Of a stretch of DNA of 64,000 nucleotides, positions 1 to 10,620 are shown one piece after another. The stretch comes from Strigamia acuminata. Lineage: Eukaryota > Arthropoda > Chilopoda > Geophilomorpha > Linotaeniidae. The notes beneath the pieces were generated by a model, which saw only the letters and a list, made by a program, of their open reading frames with translations, was not told the origin of the DNA and ran no database searches. Numbering within the stretch: position 1 is the stretch's first letter; every line of letters starts with the position of its first letter. Made by a program: the position numbers and the translations under genes. Location of the stretch: the NCBI GenBank assembly GCA_949358305.1, contig OX442314.1, positions 7,681,060-7,745,059 of the forward strand, read 5' to 3'.

Positions 1-809
1 TCCCCTTAGTTTTATAAACTATTTAATCCAACTTTCGAGTGTCAAGGATAACTTTCGTATTAATTAATTAACACTTAGTCTAATAATTTTTTACATCGAA
101 AATTCACCGCTAAATAATTCATGCAAGCCTCGACCGCGACTTGATTTAAATAATTAGTGCCTACATACTTAAATCTTAATAATTCATTATTAATATTTAA
201 CCCAACTATTCGACTGAATAGCTAAACTTCCAGAGTGATTTTAGTGCCGATTCACGCTTATAATACACGTGAATTTTTTAACTTTTATCGGGACGCCGAT
301 AATTTATCAATTGTTGCGAACAATTTTCAATTCTTTGGTCAAAGAAAAATAACGAAACTACTTACTGTTGGAAGTTTCGTGTTTGAAGCTGGCTAAATGA
401 ATTAGCGTCGAAATTCTCAAGTCGAAAAAATGAAGAGGAGACGAGGGGACGAAGTCACTTGTATCCACGTGTTTAACGAAGTGTTTGTGTGCAATGAACC
501 CTGGGAATTTTATTCCCTATTAATTATCGGGTTCGAGGTTTAATCACACCTCGTAAATCTCGTATCCTCGTGAAGAGGCGAGAACATCACTTTTCAAAGT
601 AATTCTCTGTATTTTAGTTAAACTACATGTAAATACAACCAAAAAATTAAAATATTCTATCGAATATTTAATTCATCGCAACAAATTCATATTTTAATAT
701 AAATTTTGATAAATATCGTAATATCTTGTCCCCCGGTGTTGAGATTATAAATCACTACACCTGTCAGACATGTAAATAATTACAGTCTTCAAGTTTTGAA
801 TAAAACTTA
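1..809 (-). other. Family A post-pol untranslated/intronic region (copy 1)
   Basis: AT-rich sequence with no convincing coding frame. It matches 45240-46050 of copy 2. On the element's strand it contains a conserved donor-like ACA|GTAAGTAG near 357-367, which in copy 2 could splice to the third ORF. A CACCGGGGGA motif near 730-740 also occurs beside the 3' LTR of copy 2. Function beyond this is not visible. Confidence 0.6.
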
Positions 810-2093
810 TCAATTCCAACAAAACTTTGAGGCTTTTCCTCGTTGTTGGTATGGTTTTTTAAATACTGCAGTGATGTTTCGCACGAAATTTTCATCTGCA
901 TATTTAGGATTTGGTTTTCGTTCTCGTCGTGGACGAGTGCTAGTTCGTGGAACTATCGGTTGAGGTTTGCGGGGTTTTCGAGGCGGTTTCTTTGGAACTT
1001 CGCCTCTTTTTAACGCCGCTTTCTTTTCCATAGCAGTTAAGCGTTGTCTATGTCTATGTTTAGACTTTGTGGGCGCAGATTTGTCAATCTGCACTGAAGT
1101 TGAGTCGGATAATTCCATTGGAATTTCTGAGGAAGTTTCAGGAATTAATTCCATTTCTTCAGCATCCGGAAGTTGATTACTTTCGTCCATCCATTTAGGA
1201 TTTTCTTGAGGCGAGTAAGAGGCGGACTTTTGTCCTACTTTCCAAGTCTCAACCGGGTATGAGGGCGTATAGGGATACAACGCTTTAATATTTACTGATT
1301 TTTCAATCGAACCATCCGATAATTTGCGTAATTTATACGCTCCGCCTGGAAGTACTTTAGTAATCTCCCACGGACCATCTCTCTTCTCTGCGAAACCAGC
1401 AGAAATATTTTTATCTGCGCACGAGAGAATGTGAGTTTGTTTCCAAACTAAATCTCCAACTTCAAACTCCGTAATTACGAACTTTTGTTCGTGTATTTTC
1501 CTGTGTCGTTCAAAATTCAATTGAATTCTGCGATGCATCTCTTGATGCGATCTGCGCAATACATCCAATAGTACTCTGACATATTTTTCTGGATTTTCTT
1601 TGTCAAATGAATTGGCATGTTTAATAATCCTTGGGTCGAAAGGTAATGTTACGATTCGTCCCGTGTTCAGTAACATCGGGCTTGAGCCCGTTGCCGCTGA
1701 GACATTATTTCTCATCGCGAACGCGAATTCGTCTAAATATCGTGGCCATTGCGTGTGCACATCTGTGTACACAGCCAGCATCGTCTTTATATCTCTATTG
1801 GCTCGCTCTGTCGGGTTCGCCTGGGCATGATACGTGCTCGTATGAGACGGGCGAATGTTGTACATATCGCAATACTCATTGTAAATATCGGAAACAAATT
1901 GTTTTCCGTTATCGCTCACAATCTTTTTGGGGTGTCCCCATCTGTTTGTAACAGATCTTAATTCTTGAACGCAGTTAGCGCTCGTGGCTTTTGTCAAAGC
2001 CTTAATTTCAACGAATTTGGTACAATTGTCAATAATGACAAAAATATATTGGTTTTGGGACCTTCCCGCGGGTTTTGGGCCCATCAAGTCCAT
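810..2093 (-). pseudogene. pol 3' fragment: integrase core and C-terminal tail (copy 1)
   Basis: This open segment of 427 codons carries the second half of Pol: the integrase catalytic core (first Asp in MDLMGP, second in SDNGKQF, Glu in TERANRD), a downstream GDLVWK/RDGPW module typical of gypsy integrases, and a Lys/Arg/Pro-rich basic tail. It is out of frame with the upstream pol segment (2095-5016) because of the 46-bp duplication between them. Copy 2 has the same region in one continuous frame. The apparent Met start is therefore an artefact of the break and not a separate gene. Confidence 0.93.
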
Positions 2094-2163
2094 ACTAATG
2101 CATTCCCAAGGATTGGTGTTTTGGGCCCATCAAGTCCATACTAATGCATTCCCAAGGATTGGT
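2072..2163. repeat. 46-bp perfect tandem duplication that shifts the pol frame
   Basis: Bases 2072-2117 are repeated exactly at 2118-2163, starting GTTTTGGGCCCATC and ending GGATTGGT. Copy 2 has a single unit at the same place. Since 46 is not a multiple of three, the duplication moves the rest of pol into another frame at the start of the integrase core. Confidence 0.97.
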
Positions 2164-5016
2164 CATGTTGTGTGGTGTGTACGGAGCTGCGTGCCTTTTC
2201 TGTTGAATAGGTTTGTACTGAGCACAGTGCGTGCAGCTTTTGACGTAGTTCCTGACACTTCTACTCATACCAGGCCAGAAATATATTAAACGTGTTTTCT
2301 CCAACGTCTTACTCATCCCAGCGTGACCGCTTAGGGGGTGGCCATGACAAGCGAAGAGTACTCGTTTTACGAGTGAACTGGGTACAACGGCTTTAAAGCC
2401 ATTTCCCGAATCGTTTAATTCCTCTTCGAACGAAGGGTTAAAATAGATGATCATTTGATCACCATCAACTTCTTTTTTGTCTAAACAATAGTTTTTGACT
2501 TTGTTTTTCCATTCTTTTATTTCAGATTGTGGTATCCCAACAACCTTGTCATTTAATAAATATTCTCGAATGCGTTTGCATTCATTATCTAACAATTGAG
2601 CATCTATGATTTCTCTCCTTGTAGGAGGGACTTCTTTAAGTACTTCAGTCAACGCACTGTACAAGGTTTCTTGTACTTCCTCCCCCTCCTTTTCTTCAGA
2701 ACATTCTTTAGAATTTTCTGAAAAATAGGAACGCACACTAGCCAAATATTCGCGTTTCACTGGGGCACGATTTAGTGAAACAGAAGGATTTCCGTCCCAC
2801 TCAGGCCAGTATTGTTTAATTTCGACAGGTTCCACATGATCTCGAAGAGGAATGTCTTCCTCTGTTAGTGGGGCTCTAGAAAGTGCATCTGCAACTTGAT
2901 TAGCAGCACCTTTTCGAAAAACAATTTTAAAATTTCCACATTGGATTCTTAAGGCCCATCGGCCAAATTTCCCAGATGGTTCAGGCGTTCGCATCAACCA
3001 TTTCAGTGCTTCTGCATCTGACTCTAAAGTGAATGTACCATATTCGAGATATGGTTTAAATCGATCGATAGCCCACACGACTGCGAGACATTCGAGTTCC
3101 GGCGTTGTATAACGTTTCTCCGCTCCACGTAAAACTCTGCTTGCATAAGCTACAGGTCTGGGTACAGAAATATTTTTCTGCTTCTTTTCATCGAATATAT
3201 TGACGTCTTGGCAAAGGACAGCTCCTAAGCCTTCATGTGAAGCGTCAGTCATGACAACAAATGGCAAAGTCATATCTGGTTTGTGTAGACAATTGTCGCC
3301 ACAAAGTAGCTCTTTAATTTTATTAAAAGCTTCTGTCTGCTCATCTCCCCATTCAAATGGAGTTTTCTCATTCATCATACGTGTGTATGGTGCGGCAATA
3401 GTTCCGTGATTTGGAACAAACTTCCTGAAGAAGTTAGTCATGCCGTGAAAGCGCTGAATGTCTTTAGCACACGTGGGGGTGGGAAATTTCATGATCGCCG
3501 ATATTTTATCGGGATCACCGAAGAGACCTTCGGGTTTAATCCAGTGGCCCAAGAATTTTAATTCTGTGCGCCCAAAACGAGATTTCGCTTTATTTATTGT
3601 CATGTTGGCTTGGTTAAGCCTTTCCAAAACATCTCGAACATGTTTGAGATGATCATCCCAATTATCTGAATACACAATTACATCATCCAAATAAACTAAC
3701 GCGTAGTCTTGCAAAGCTGAGCCTAAAATGCCTTCCATCAGACGTTGGAAAGTACAAGGCGCATTGCAAAGGCCGAACGGCATTCGCACAAATTGATAAG
3801 GGCCGTTTGGCGTATAGAACGCCGTTTTTGGACGATCTTCCTTACACATTTCGACTTGGTAGTAACCTTTAACAAGGTCAATAGACGTAAAATACTTTGC
3901 CGGACCCGTATTATGTAACAAAAGGTCAATACTTGGCATTTGTATTACTTCGACTTCAGTGATGGCATTTAGCCACCGGTAGTCAATGCACATCCTATAC
4001 GAGCCGTCAGGCTTCGCAACAATGACGGGATGACTTATGAAGGGCCCTTTGGCCTTTTCAATGAGTCCATCCTGTTCCAATTCTGCAGCTAGTTTGGTCA
4101 TAATGGCTCTCTTGGCCGGGTTATACATTCTATACTGCATTTTGGGCAATGAATGCCCTTCTTTGAACTTAATTCGATGTTGGGTCACGTTAGTGCACCC
4201 AACTTGATCACGAAATACATTCGGTATCGATTTAACCACTTCGCGAAGTGCTAGTCTTTGTTCTGGAGTGCAGTCGCTCTCCTCAACTAATTTTTTATCC
4301 CAAGTCAACACAGGAGTGTCTGTTAACTCAATTGAGTTGAGAGTGGACGACAGTCCTAAATAATCGAAAGTAATTCGATTTAACGGGGCGAGGGCAAAAT
4401 TGGCTTCTTCCGACTCATACGGGGCGGACCAATTGGGTTTATCTGCACAAGAGAACTCTTGTAAATGTGGATGCGGACTAATTTTCTGTCTGCGCATGAA
4501 ATTGTGACCAAGTATCAAGCCACAAACTCGTTTTGCCAAAACGATGAAATTCATTGGTGTAAGTTCATCAGCCCATTGCACGCACAAAGTTATTTGTCCG
4601 ACAGGCTTGTGTGCTACGCCTACAGCGTTAACCAACATATTTCTGGGGGCCTCTTGCAAAAATTCTGGCAAAGCCTGAGTTTCAGACAAGAGTTGTTCCC
4701 CAATGTAACATTGAGATGCTCCTGTATCCATGAGCGCATTGTAGGTGAGCCCACCAATTGTGATCTTCATTCGAGGATCATCTTTATTATTACCTAAAGT
4801 AATATTGTGCAAATTATTACCACCTATGACTCGATTGAGTCGACGAAGTCTACAGAATTTCTTCGTGTAGCACTTGTGTGGAAACAATGTCAGATTTTTT
4901 AATTGTTCTGTCATTTCTTGCAGATTTTCCTCTACTCCGCCACTATGACTAGTGGCTACTTCAAGACAAGTTGTGTCTATATCCATAAATAAAGATTCCG
5001 ACGTAGCATTAGCCAC
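2095..5016 (-). pseudogene. pol 5' part: protease, reverse transcriptase, RNase H, integrase zinc domain (copy 1)
   Basis: The 973-codon segment holds an aspartic protease (DTGA near residue 97), a reverse transcriptase with the FVRMPFGLCNAP segment and YLDD catalytic motif (~440), RNase H (TDASHEGLG, ~590) and the integrase HHCC zinc domain (HGHPLSGH ... CTHC, ~890-926). It ends a few codons after the first integrase Asp, where the 46-bp duplication changes frame. The frame is open upstream to the slippery site at 5055-5061, so the first Met shown is probably not a true start; translation would come from Gag by -1 frameshifting. The enzyme motifs themselves look intact. Confidence 0.93.
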
Positions 5017-5051
5017 TTCTGGGGGATGGAATAAACCTTCGTCCCCCGGAT

Positions 5052-7280
5052 CTAGTTTTTTGAACTAGTCGCACTTGAATCTGTCGATTCGGGCTTGATC
5101 AAAGTTTTGACCATTTCTGCCAACGAGTTGGTCAGCGAAGTTTGTAACTTATTTTCAAAAGTATTTAATTTCGCATCAAGTTTAGCATCTAGTGTTGCAT
5201 CCAACACTTCTTGAGTTATCCATCTGTTATTAGGACGTTTAGAAGTAGGATCCACAGTCGGGGAATCCGGCGTACTTCATTTTTGCAACTCTTCAGAGTT
5301 GAAATTTGCACGTGGTTTTAAATCTGGACATTCTCGACGCATGTGTCCTGGTTTCTTACAGTGGTAACAAACTAATTGACCACGTCTGGTCTGATCCACT
5401 ACTCCATTTATTAGATAAACGGCCTCGCATTCCTCAGGTAACTCTTCATCACAAATATTAAGTTGTTCTTGTGAATCCAAAGTTAAAGATTTAACATTTG
5501 TCTTTGGCTGAGGACGAGTGTCAGTTTTCCGAGATGGGAAAACAACTGGATTGGAAATATTTTCCCTTGCTCCATTAGCTGTACGACTGTACAAGCCTTT
5601 ATTTTTAGTTATAACGGTATAAATCTCTGTCAGAGGTAAATCCGCTATGCCTTGCGTATGCAAAAGCAAATCGTTAGCAGGAGTTACACTCCCAATAAAA
5701 AGACAACCAGCCCCTTTTGCATCAAGACTGTCTTGTAATATCCATAACTGGTAATATTTGTGCATAAAGTCGTAAAGACTTTCTGTTTCCAGTTGTTTCA
5801 ACTTGGTTAGTTGGTTCGTCCGCTCTTGTCGAGTGGCTACAAACCGTTCTTTGAACGCCTGTTCAAATACTTCCCAAGATATGAAATCTTCTCTCCTTTC
5901 ATGAAACCAACCATGCGCTTGCTCGGTTAAATAACCGGCCACGCCTTTAACAAGCATGTCATCGAGTGACATGTTTCGCAGAAAAGCGACATTTTTTACA
6001 ATATTGAGAAAGCGTTCGCTTTCTTCTGCTTTTCCGGAGAAAACAGGGATATCTGGCGGTTTCAAACAGTTAGTTTGAGGGACAGAGGCGGAACTTTTTC
6101 CTGCCTGCATCAACTTGTGCATGGTTGTGGCAATTGACGCGAGGTCATCAGCCGTCATTCCAAAGCTACTGGGGGGGCGCGAATTGTCATTTGACGATCC
6201 GCCATTGTTTGGTTGACTCGAGTTATTTTGACTTGAGCCACCACTATTAGGGTTGAAATTATTCGACCCTCCTTGATTCGGTCTACTGTGGTTACCAAAA
6301 TTCGAATGGTTATTCGAATTACCTTGGTTCCCATAATTCGAATGATTATTAGAATTATCTCGATTGTTAAAATTCGGGCGATTGTTCGAACTTTCTTGAT
6401 TACCAAAATTCGGACGATTGTTCGAATTACCTGGCGTACCCCGATTCAAATAGTTATTTGAATTTCCTGGAGTTCCAGTAGAAGGATTATTTGGGTTATT
6501 CGAGTTCGGAGGAACTGGGTGACCCCTTTGCATATTAGGTGCTGGACTAGAATTGTTTGCAAATCTAGAATTTGGGTCAAAACGGCGGTTTGGACCTCTT
6601 GTCGCACCTGAATTTGGGTTCAAATTTCCAGCGAGATTCGGACAACTATTTGATCCGTTTGGAAAACTTGGATTAGGGTTGGCCATATTAGGCGGACCCA
6701 AATTCGCTCTGTTGAACGTATTCTCAAAGTTCTCTGGATTTGTAAATCCTCTTTGTTGGTTGCGAGCGAAGTTATTCGCTCGTAATCGTTGCTGGAAAGC
6801 ACGATTAAAATCTCCTGGTGTCAAATTCGACTGATCTTGACGAGGAGGTTGTGCATTTTTATTTCTATATCTAGAAATAGGCGTCGAAGGAGTGGGACTA
6901 AAATTATTTAATCTTTGGCTGGCTGGGGAATTAGGTTGCTCCGACGTAGCACGATGTGCGTGCACAAAATCTAACACTTCGGTCAAAGATCTAAACTGGT
7001 TTGGGTTCAAACCGTGATCCTGACAAAATAATAGACCGCCTCGGCCTAAATGAGAACCTTCAGGAATGCATTCCTCTTCTCCAGGCGGAGTAGGTTCACG
7101 TGGAGCCCTATTCTCTCCAGATGGTCCGGCTGTTTCATTTGAAACGCCATTATGGACCGCGTGGTTTTCCACTTCTTCAGTTCCATTAGGAACAGGTATA
7201 AACCCGGATAGATTCATTCCACCGGTCAAACAAGTTCTTTCCTTACCACGGGTGTTCATGTGATGCTGGTTATTAGTCAT
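5052..7280 (-). pseudogene. gag with premature stop (copy 1)
   Basis: Gag of family A: an N-terminal unstructured region very rich in Asn, Gly, Ser and Pro with GNSNN-type repeats, a capsid-like helical region starting around PDIPVFSGKAEE, and one CCHC zinc knuckle (CYHCKKPGHMRREC). A CGA-to-TGA change (stop at 5277-5279), relative to copy 2, separates the last 67-odd codons (5052-5255) from the main body (5277-7280). The change fits a CpG transition. Without that stop the protein would be about 24 residues longer than copy 2's, because the Asn-rich repeats are expanded. The ATG at 7280 was chosen because copy 2 starts identically. Confidence 0.92.
5055..5061 (-). promoter_or_regulatory. -1 ribosomal frameshift slippery heptamer A AAA AAC (copy 1)
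   Basis: On the element's strand the gag frame reads TCA AAA AAC TAG, so the canonical heptamer sits directly against the gag stop codon. pol is open in the -1 frame from this point. The same heptamer is conserved in copy 2 (50250-50256). Confidence 0.8.
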
Positions 7281-8387
7281 AACTAAACTTAAAACTAAGA
7301 AAATTTCCTAAGTCTGAGAGATAACGATGAAGTTGCAAACGTTCAGGAGGATCGCAAACGAAGCAGTGGTCACACTAGTTCAAAGGGAAGTAAGGGTACT
7401 TCGATACACCTCTCTGATTGGTCAAGTATCAACGCTAGTCTCGCGAGAGTCCAATCTCGTCCGAGATTGGTGGAAATCATCAAGTTCGTGGAACCGTAAT
7501 CTTGACGGATTCCAGTGTTACGACGTAGTCACCAAACAAAATGGATACTTCTTAAAATATTTTAAAATATCACCGCATTTATTAATAAATGAATGATCAC
7601 CTTTATGGAATTTTTTAAAGTTTTAAAACTCGTAATTTCAAAAGACGCGCCGATTCGTTTGAATCGACGGCTTTTCTGCACAACACGGGTTGCTAGGCAA
7701 CACAACAGCGAGAATTCTTCTTCGCTAAAATTCGAGTGGTATTCCATTCGTAAATTTCGATTTCAATGGCTTGAGATCACGATTTTTAACCAACAATTTA
7801 ATGTAGATCAAGTCTGTAAAATAAGGTAAACCCACTTTGAAATAAAATATAAATTTTAATTCCTTTGAAAAACGTCAATTTTCTTTCTAATTTATTTAGG
7901 CAAATAAATTTAGGTTTAACTTGAAGTCTCAAGCAAAATACATGTGAAAAACATTTCTAAAAATAAAACAACTGTTAAATTGATAGAATTCTTTAAGAAT
8001 TCCATCAAAAGTCAACTTTTCAAAATTAGGCCCGACCGCGTGGTTTGGTCAGATCGTCGATGACAAAATGACGTTACCCGGGCGGAACCAACTTCAACAA
8101 GTTCGGGCAAGATTTTTCCGTTCTTGGGGTTAGGCCTTTAGGCCTGACCACGCGGTAGAAATTATTATTTTGTTAAAACAATCAATCTCTACTGCGGAGA
8201 AAACAGAATAAAGTGAGTGACACTTATTATCTTGCGAGAAGTTCTAAAACAGCATAAAATATATTAAACACATATAAATTTCAAACGAAATTTATTTTTT
8301 ACACACAAAAATCACCATAAACGTTATACTACTCGAATTCACCATAGACATACAAAACTTCAAATTTTATTTAAAATTTGGCAGCCT
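7281..8387 (-). other. Family A 5' leader (copy 1)
   Basis: About 1.1 kb between the primer site and gag with no long coding frame on the element's strand. It contains GGTTGCTAGGCAAC near 7687-7700. It also holds a GC-rich patch at 8030-8155 bounded by ACCGCGTGGT and ACCACGCGGT, which could pair to form a large stem-loop. Copy 2 keeps the same patch at 53150-53280. Confidence 0.6.
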
Positions 8388-8405
8388 ATCTCGGTAGAAC
8401 CTCCA
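8388..8405 (-). other. Primer binding site, tRNA-Gln (copy 1)
   Basis: The plus-strand sequence ATCTCGGTAGAACCTCCA equals the 3' end of animal tRNA-Gln including CCA. It lies two bases inside the 5' LTR. Identification of the tRNA is from my knowledge of tRNA-Gln sequences. Confidence 0.85.
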
Positions 8406-8868
8406 CTTGTGACGATTCTACTTTCAGGGCTGATTTATTAGTCCAATTGAGATAGATAATTCGGTTTATACAAGACGTTGCTAAGTTTAGCAACAACCTA
8501 ACCGAGATAAGCTACGGAAGTCTTTATAAACATGGCACGTGATCGAATAGAAATAACTTACAGTTTTAGTGTGACATAACATATTTATTACTAAATATTA
8601 ACGACAAATGATGGGTTCTTGACGCGTGTAAACGGGCGGCATCAACTGGTTGAGGATCCGGGCGAAGCCAGAGGGGTACGGCTGACTTGCGGCATCGTCA
8701 CAAATATCGCTACGGAGACGTATTTGGTCCGCAGCTCGAGTATCTAATAATGCGAAGAGTCCTTCGCATAAGTAGGAATATTCAGCAGAATATTCCATGT
8801 TCCAAATGAATAAAAGTAAAGTAATTAGTGGAATACAACAAATGCATTGTTGTATAAATATTAATTGG

Positions 8869-8972
8869 GCGGGGACCGTCACGACAATTGAGAGAACGTC
8901 GCGGGAGTTGTTGAGACTCCATCCGCCAGCATGCCTTACGACGACAAGATCTCGTGATCAGGCGCCGAGTAT
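8869..8972. ncRNA. LTR structured module, unit 1 (copy 1)
   Basis: Potential helices: CGTC 8897-8900 with GACG 8940-8943, GCGG 8901-8904 with CCGC 8923-8926, and GAGT 8905-8908 with ACTC 8916-8919. The bases CAGCATGCCTTA (8927-8938) lie on one side of the internal loop and are unchanged in every unit. Unit 2 differs in the helices but keeps pairing. Which strand is functional is unknown; the element is transcribed on the minus strand. Confidence 0.5.
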
Positions 8973-9148
8973 TTAATTGTGTGCTTTAACTCGCTATCGG
9001 TGGTACCAACCACCAGGTAAACATTTCTATGGACTTACCGGTATGAAAAGATATTGCCAATACAGGATTACCAATGCCCGAGTAATTTGTTTAACACAGT
9101 GTTGTTCAACTCCTGTTCACGGGTTACTAACCCGGAGGGTACGATGGG

Positions 9149-9254
9149 GCGGGGACCGTCACGACGGTCGAGAGAACCATCGCGGGAGGTTTTGACACCT
9201 CCATCCGCCAGCATGCCTTACGATGGCGAGATCAGCAGATCGAGCACCGGGTAA
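9149..9254. ncRNA. LTR structured module, unit 2 (copy 1)
   Basis: Diverged repeat of 8869-8972. Helices: CCATC 9177-9181 with GATGG 9222-9226, GCGG 9182-9185 with CCGC 9205-9208, and GAGGT 9186-9190 with ACCTC 9197-9201. Copy 2 has GAGGA/TCCTC in the last helix (41768-41785, 54305-54322), a compensatory change. An extra hairpin GACCGT-CACG-ACGGTC precedes it. Confidence 0.5.
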
Positions 9255-9792
9255 AATATTATTTGGCCACTGCCGTTGGATTACCATTATCCAGGTAAGT
9301 TGTTTTATCGCAACATCTTTAGATATTACTCACGGGCTACCAACCCGGCGTGTTACCTGTGCATTAAGCCTTTACCGACTTTTAACGAGCGGAAGGACCA
9401 ATCGTAGAAAGACGGGAACCTGCGTGGGCTGTTTACAACAACCATCCTGCAGCGGACTGTGGCCAGTTAGCTGAGGGACCTACTTTCATTTAGCAAGGTC
9501 GTACTGTATACGACCGTTATATTAAGCCACCGTACGAAGTCCTACTGTCCCGTAGAACAGCTGGCTAACGTTACGGGGCCATTTCATGCGAATGCATGTC
9601 TATTACCGGAGTTGGCCTTCCCGAAATAGCCCTACAACAGCAATAACAAAATAGTAATGAATACTAACTGTGGAGAGCTGAGGTGGCCTGATGTGTCGAT
9701 AGAGAATAATGAAATCAAACGATAACAATTCAACTACAGACAATATACAAGTTCAGTTATCAAGCCAGGGGATGGGAGAGTGAGAAACTGGA

Positions 9793-9802
9793 GCTTATAT
9801 AG
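9793..9802 (-). promoter_or_regulatory. LTR TATA box (copy 1)
   Basis: CTATATAAGC on the minus strand, about 350 bp inside the 5' end of the LTR. It is conserved in both copy 2 LTRs (42370-42379 and 54907-54916). Confidence 0.7.
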
Positions 9803-10358
9803 TTCTGTAGAACTACTAGATTGGCGACAGCCAATCAGCGTACGAATCGGCGGATTCGTGGGTCACTAGTCCGGACCTAATATATGACTATGTCCAGATG
9901 GGCCCAGTTGGGGTCCGGAAGGGTCCAATTGGTTCCCTTCGACAGGTAAGTAATGTGGATATTGATTCGATGGAATCAACATCATTAAGTAATTAATACT
10001 TAATTCATTGAATAAAATAGTTATATTTTATTCACCGTGTCTTAAATAATTATTTATCACACTTTTTAGTTTTAACCGAGTTTGGAATACGCGCGTTGGT
10101 TAAACAGCGCCATCTATGGTGAACATTGATAACTATCGATTTGTAATCATCACACCGTTAATGATTATATCAATAGACGAATGTGTGTAAGTTGGTTTTC
10201 AGCGAAAGAAAACATCAATGTGTACTTCAATCTTTCTTGGCTAGTTTTGAGAATAAAAATCCTATGAATTTTTCAATTATCTGCTAATCGACATATGGTA
10301 ACTATGACAACTGTAATTGATAATTGATTCTGATGTTAAATTTACATTTAAAAAAAAT

Positions 10359-10396
10359 ATGACATTTAAACTAAATATATTTAGTTTAAATGTCAT
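10359..10396. repeat. 38-bp perfect palindrome
   Basis: ATGACATTTAAACTAAATA followed directly by its reverse complement. A second smaller inverted repeat (TTTCATAC-T-GTATGAAA) follows at about 10403-10420. The surrounding 10155-10620 is AT-rich with no gene. Confidence 0.9.
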
Positions 10397-10620
10397 GTTT
10401 ACTTTCATACTGTATGAAATTAAAAGTAAATATGACTTTAAATGACTTTATGATTGATTTTTACTCTCACTGTGACAGGTAGAAAGTGGTATTTATTAAT
10501 ATCACAGCCGAGTTACGAGAATTATCGATCGAACCCGCATTTGTCAATGCTCTATTCCGCCACTAGATGGCGCAATCGCAAACCAGCGGTAAATTCGTAT
10601 CGCGAATGAAAAATGGTGTA

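Larger units (their letters stand above)
1..10154 (-). mobile_element. Ty3/gypsy LTR retrotransposon, family A copy 1 (3' end outside window)
   Basis: Read on the minus strand, the order is 5' LTR (8408-10154), tRNA-Gln primer site, long leader, gag, then pol. The window begins in the stretch that lies between pol and the third ORF in copy 2 (40988-55242), so the third ORF and 3' LTR are not visible here. Copy 2 aligns along the whole length with a low level of substitutions. This copy is not autonomous: gag has an in-frame stop (5277-5279) and pol is shifted by a 46-bp tandem duplication (2072-2163). The outer flank after the 5' LTR is CCGT; if insertion made a 4-bp duplication, the partner lies left of the window. 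Confidence 0.93.
8408..10154 (-). repeat. 5' LTR of family A copy 1 (1747 bp)
   Basis: Begins TGTGACG and ends TCATCACA on the plus strand, with TGTGA/TCACA inverted ends. It is closely similar over its full length to 40988-42732 and 53525-55242. A TATA box (CTATATAAGC on the minus strand) at 9793-9802 places transcription start near 9765. U3 is therefore about 360 bp and R+U5 about 1.35 kb, which is unusually long. The R/U5 part contains the repeated GC-rich modules at 8869-8972 and 9149-9254. Confidence 0.95.

Noticed and set aside
8869-9254. Hammerhead or HDV-like ribozyme in the LTR module
   Set aside because: Required core sequences could not be placed on either strand by eye; left as an unclassified structured module.
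9932-9955. Splice donor ACAG|GTAAGT on the plus strand of the family A LTR
   Set aside because: Antisense to the element; no acceptor or coding frame follows, so it may be chance.
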